NCBI GenBank assembly: GCA_003218885.1
Contig: QHOV01000082.1
Location: forward strand, 1-40,361
Origin: Verrucomicrobiota bacterium
Lineage (GTDB): Bacteria > Verrucomicrobiota > Verrucomicrobiia > Chthoniobacterales > UBA10450
DNA: 40,361 bases
Reading direction: 5' to 3'
Numbering within the stretch: the first letter of the stretch is position 1; each line of letters opens with the position of its first letter. Of the stretch, positions 39,196 to 40,361 are shown piece by piece. The translations under genes and the position numbers were made by a program. The notes under the pieces were generated by a model. That model saw nothing but the letters and a program-made list of their open reading frames with translations, was not told where the DNA came from and did no database searches.

Positions 39196-40361
39196 TTAAC
39201 CTAATGCCCCAAAGGCGAGGCCGAGGCCGTAGGTGACGACTGCGACGATGATGCCGATCCACGTCATTTCCAAGCCTGAAGCCCACCAGGAACGGATCGT
39301 GATCAGCGATTTTAATGCGCCGACCAGAAAGTGCGCAGCCAAACTGATGCCGAAGGAAATGGCTACCGCAGTCATGCCACCCGTGAAGAAGAACGGGATG
39401 ATCGGCACAAAAGCGCCGATCGCAGTGGAGACAGCAGCCGAGATCGCGGCAGTCCATTGATTCGGAAATCGATGCTCGGATAGCCCGAGCTCGCTTTGCG
39501 CCATGGCCTGCACGAACTGCTCCGGCTGCTGCGCGAGGCGCTCTGCCATTTTCTGTGATTCCTCCGGAGTGAATCCTTGCAATTGATAGAAGAGCGACAT
39601 CTCCTCAATTTCTTCCTCCGGATTTTCCTCTACTTCGGCGCGCTCACGCGAAATCTCCGCTTCATACACTTCCGCCTCGCTTTTTGCAGCCAGGTACGCG
39701 CCCGCGCCCATCGACAACGTGGAAGCGAGCATTCCCGCTAGCCCGGAAATCAGAATGTAATGTTGCTGATTGTTGGTGGCGCCGGCCACGCCTGAAACAA
39801 TTCCAAATACCGCGCCCAATCCATCGTTTGCGCCGTAAATTGCGTCGGCCACCCAACTGCCCCCTCGTCCGTGCCAGCGTTCGCGCTTCAGAATTTTGTC
39901 CAGCGCCGTGCGCGGGCTAACCGGCGGTGCCATTGCACTTAGTGCTCGCGCATGCGCCTTTTCTTCGAGCGCGCTTTTCCGTAAAAATTCCTGCACATCT
40001 TCTTCGCCCGCGAAAGCCCGCTCGGCTTGATCATGGAATTCTGCTTCTTGCCGTTCTTCCGTCGCTTCCATCCGGCGAATGGCAATCTCCGCGCCCGCAA
40101 TTTTGTTCCACCAACGATTCAACCGGCGCGCAATCGTATCCTTCAGAACAGGCGGCTCGGCTCCGAGGTCTCTTAGCTTCTTCTCCCAACGCTGCGCGTG
40201 GCGTTCTTCCGCTTCCGCCATGCGCAGGAGGATGCTTTTGCGTTTCTCGTCCCGCTCGCGCTCGGCGAGATCGCGATAGGTTTGAGCGGTCTCGACTTCA
40301 GCCTGCCAGTTGCGCCTGACCACCCCGATCGTTTCCTGTCGATCTTTCGTATCACGAGATG
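39196..40361 (-). CDS. Ferritin-like / VIT1 fusion protein (MbfA-type), 5' partial
   Basis: The frame is open to the window edge, so the start lies outside; GTG 40321-40323 is not preferred because the open frame before it (TKDRQETIGV) reads like coding sequence. The N-terminal part is a ferritin-like di-iron domain with two E-x-x-H motifs: AEAEERHAQRWEKKL and ALEEKAHARAL. A VIT1/CCC1-type membrane domain follows (VADAIYGANDGLGAVFGIVS, then several Gly/Ala helices and FVPIIPFFFTGGMTAVAISF). MbfA-type fusions export iron or manganese from the cytoplasm under metal stress. The ligands seem complete. No iron regulator site can be examined, as the promoter is outside. Confidence 0.9.
   Translation of the reverse strand, partial: SRDTKDRQETIGVVRRNWQAEVETAQTYRDLAERERDEKRKSILLRMAEAEERHAQRWEKKLRDLGAEPPVLKDTIARRLNRWWNKIAGAEIAIRRMEATEERQEAEFHDQAERAFAGEEDVQEFLRKSALEEKAHARALSAMAPPVSPRTALDKILKRERWHGRGGSWVADAIYGANDGLGAVFGIVSGVAGATNNQQHYILISGLAGMLASTLSMGAGAYLAAKSEAEVYEAEISRERAEVEENPEEEIEEMSLFYQLQGFTPEESQKMAERLAQQPEQFVQAMAQSELGLSEHRFPNQWTAAISAAVSTAIGAFVPIIPFFFTGGMTAVAISFGISLAAHFLVGALKSLITIRSWWASGLEMTWIGIIVAVVTYGLGLAFGALG

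Overview
The window looks like a chromosomal segment of a Gram-negative, moderately GC-rich soil-type bacterium. Outer-membrane assembly genes (bamD-like, lptE-like), a lipid A/core-oligosaccharide cluster (heptosyltransferase, MsbA-type exporter, several glycosyltransferases), a squalene/hopanoid-type prenyl synthase, several lipoproteins and many GTG/TTG starts with weak Shine-Dalgarno sites point to the Verrucomicrobiota, perhaps near Chthoniobacterales. That placement is inference from gene content and from the style of the interspersed repeats. No phage, insertion sequence, plasmid gene or CRISPR array is seen.

Layout. 1-3638 (+): the end of an ABC-2 permease, a GldG-like protein and a DUF4340 protein. 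3744-6.2 kb: ubiE (-), a small very basic DNA-binding-type protein with an internal duplication (+), and tRNA-Leu(CAG) (-). 5.3-7.8 kb (-): envelope operon bamD-like, lptE-like, TPR. 7.9-11.8 kb: DUF72 protein, PHP phosphatase, secreted BsuPI-like protein, an exported protein of unknown function, M23 peptidase. 11.8-13.8 kb (-): molybdopterin operon moaA-moaC-mog. 13.9-16.4 kb: lipoprotein, UbiD-family decarboxylase, glycine-zipper lipoprotein. 16.5-21.4 kb (-): lepA, lepB, a polytopic membrane protein of unknown function and an HpnD-like synthase in one run. 21.5-23 kb (+): small membrane protein, HAD phosphatase, STAS protein. 23-33.6 kb: lipopolysaccharide/glycan cluster of six glycosyltransferases, a WcaF-like acyltransferase and a broken msbA, plus a PHP protein and a DUF1330 protein. 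33.7-40.4 kb: a membrane-anchored repeat protein, a 1067-residue Asp-box propeller protein, a LolA-like protein and a ferritin-VIT1 fusion cut by the window edge.

The most striking feature is a dense layer of small interspersed repeats. (A) A double-hairpin element in five places: nested stems change sequence but keep pairing, and the 3-nt loops tend to be complementary. (B) A 34-bp element containing TCCGCC...GGCGGA, in two identical copies, one in frame inside a glycosyltransferase gene. (C) An inverted-repeat element ending GTCATTCCGAGCGAA / TTCGCTC...GATGAC, in two places. (D) Tracts phased at exactly 7 bp whose unit sequence differs from locus to locus (GCAATCC, TCTGACC, CAACTAT, CTCTCAA, AATGACG types). 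These elements sit next to one another, lie within reading frames, and supply start codons, stop codons and C-terminal tails. They form a repeat system rather than ordinary gene content.

The second notable point is msbA, which appears interrupted by a deletion of about 70 bp at a TCAAA microhomology, in the middle of an otherwise intact lipopolysaccharide cluster.
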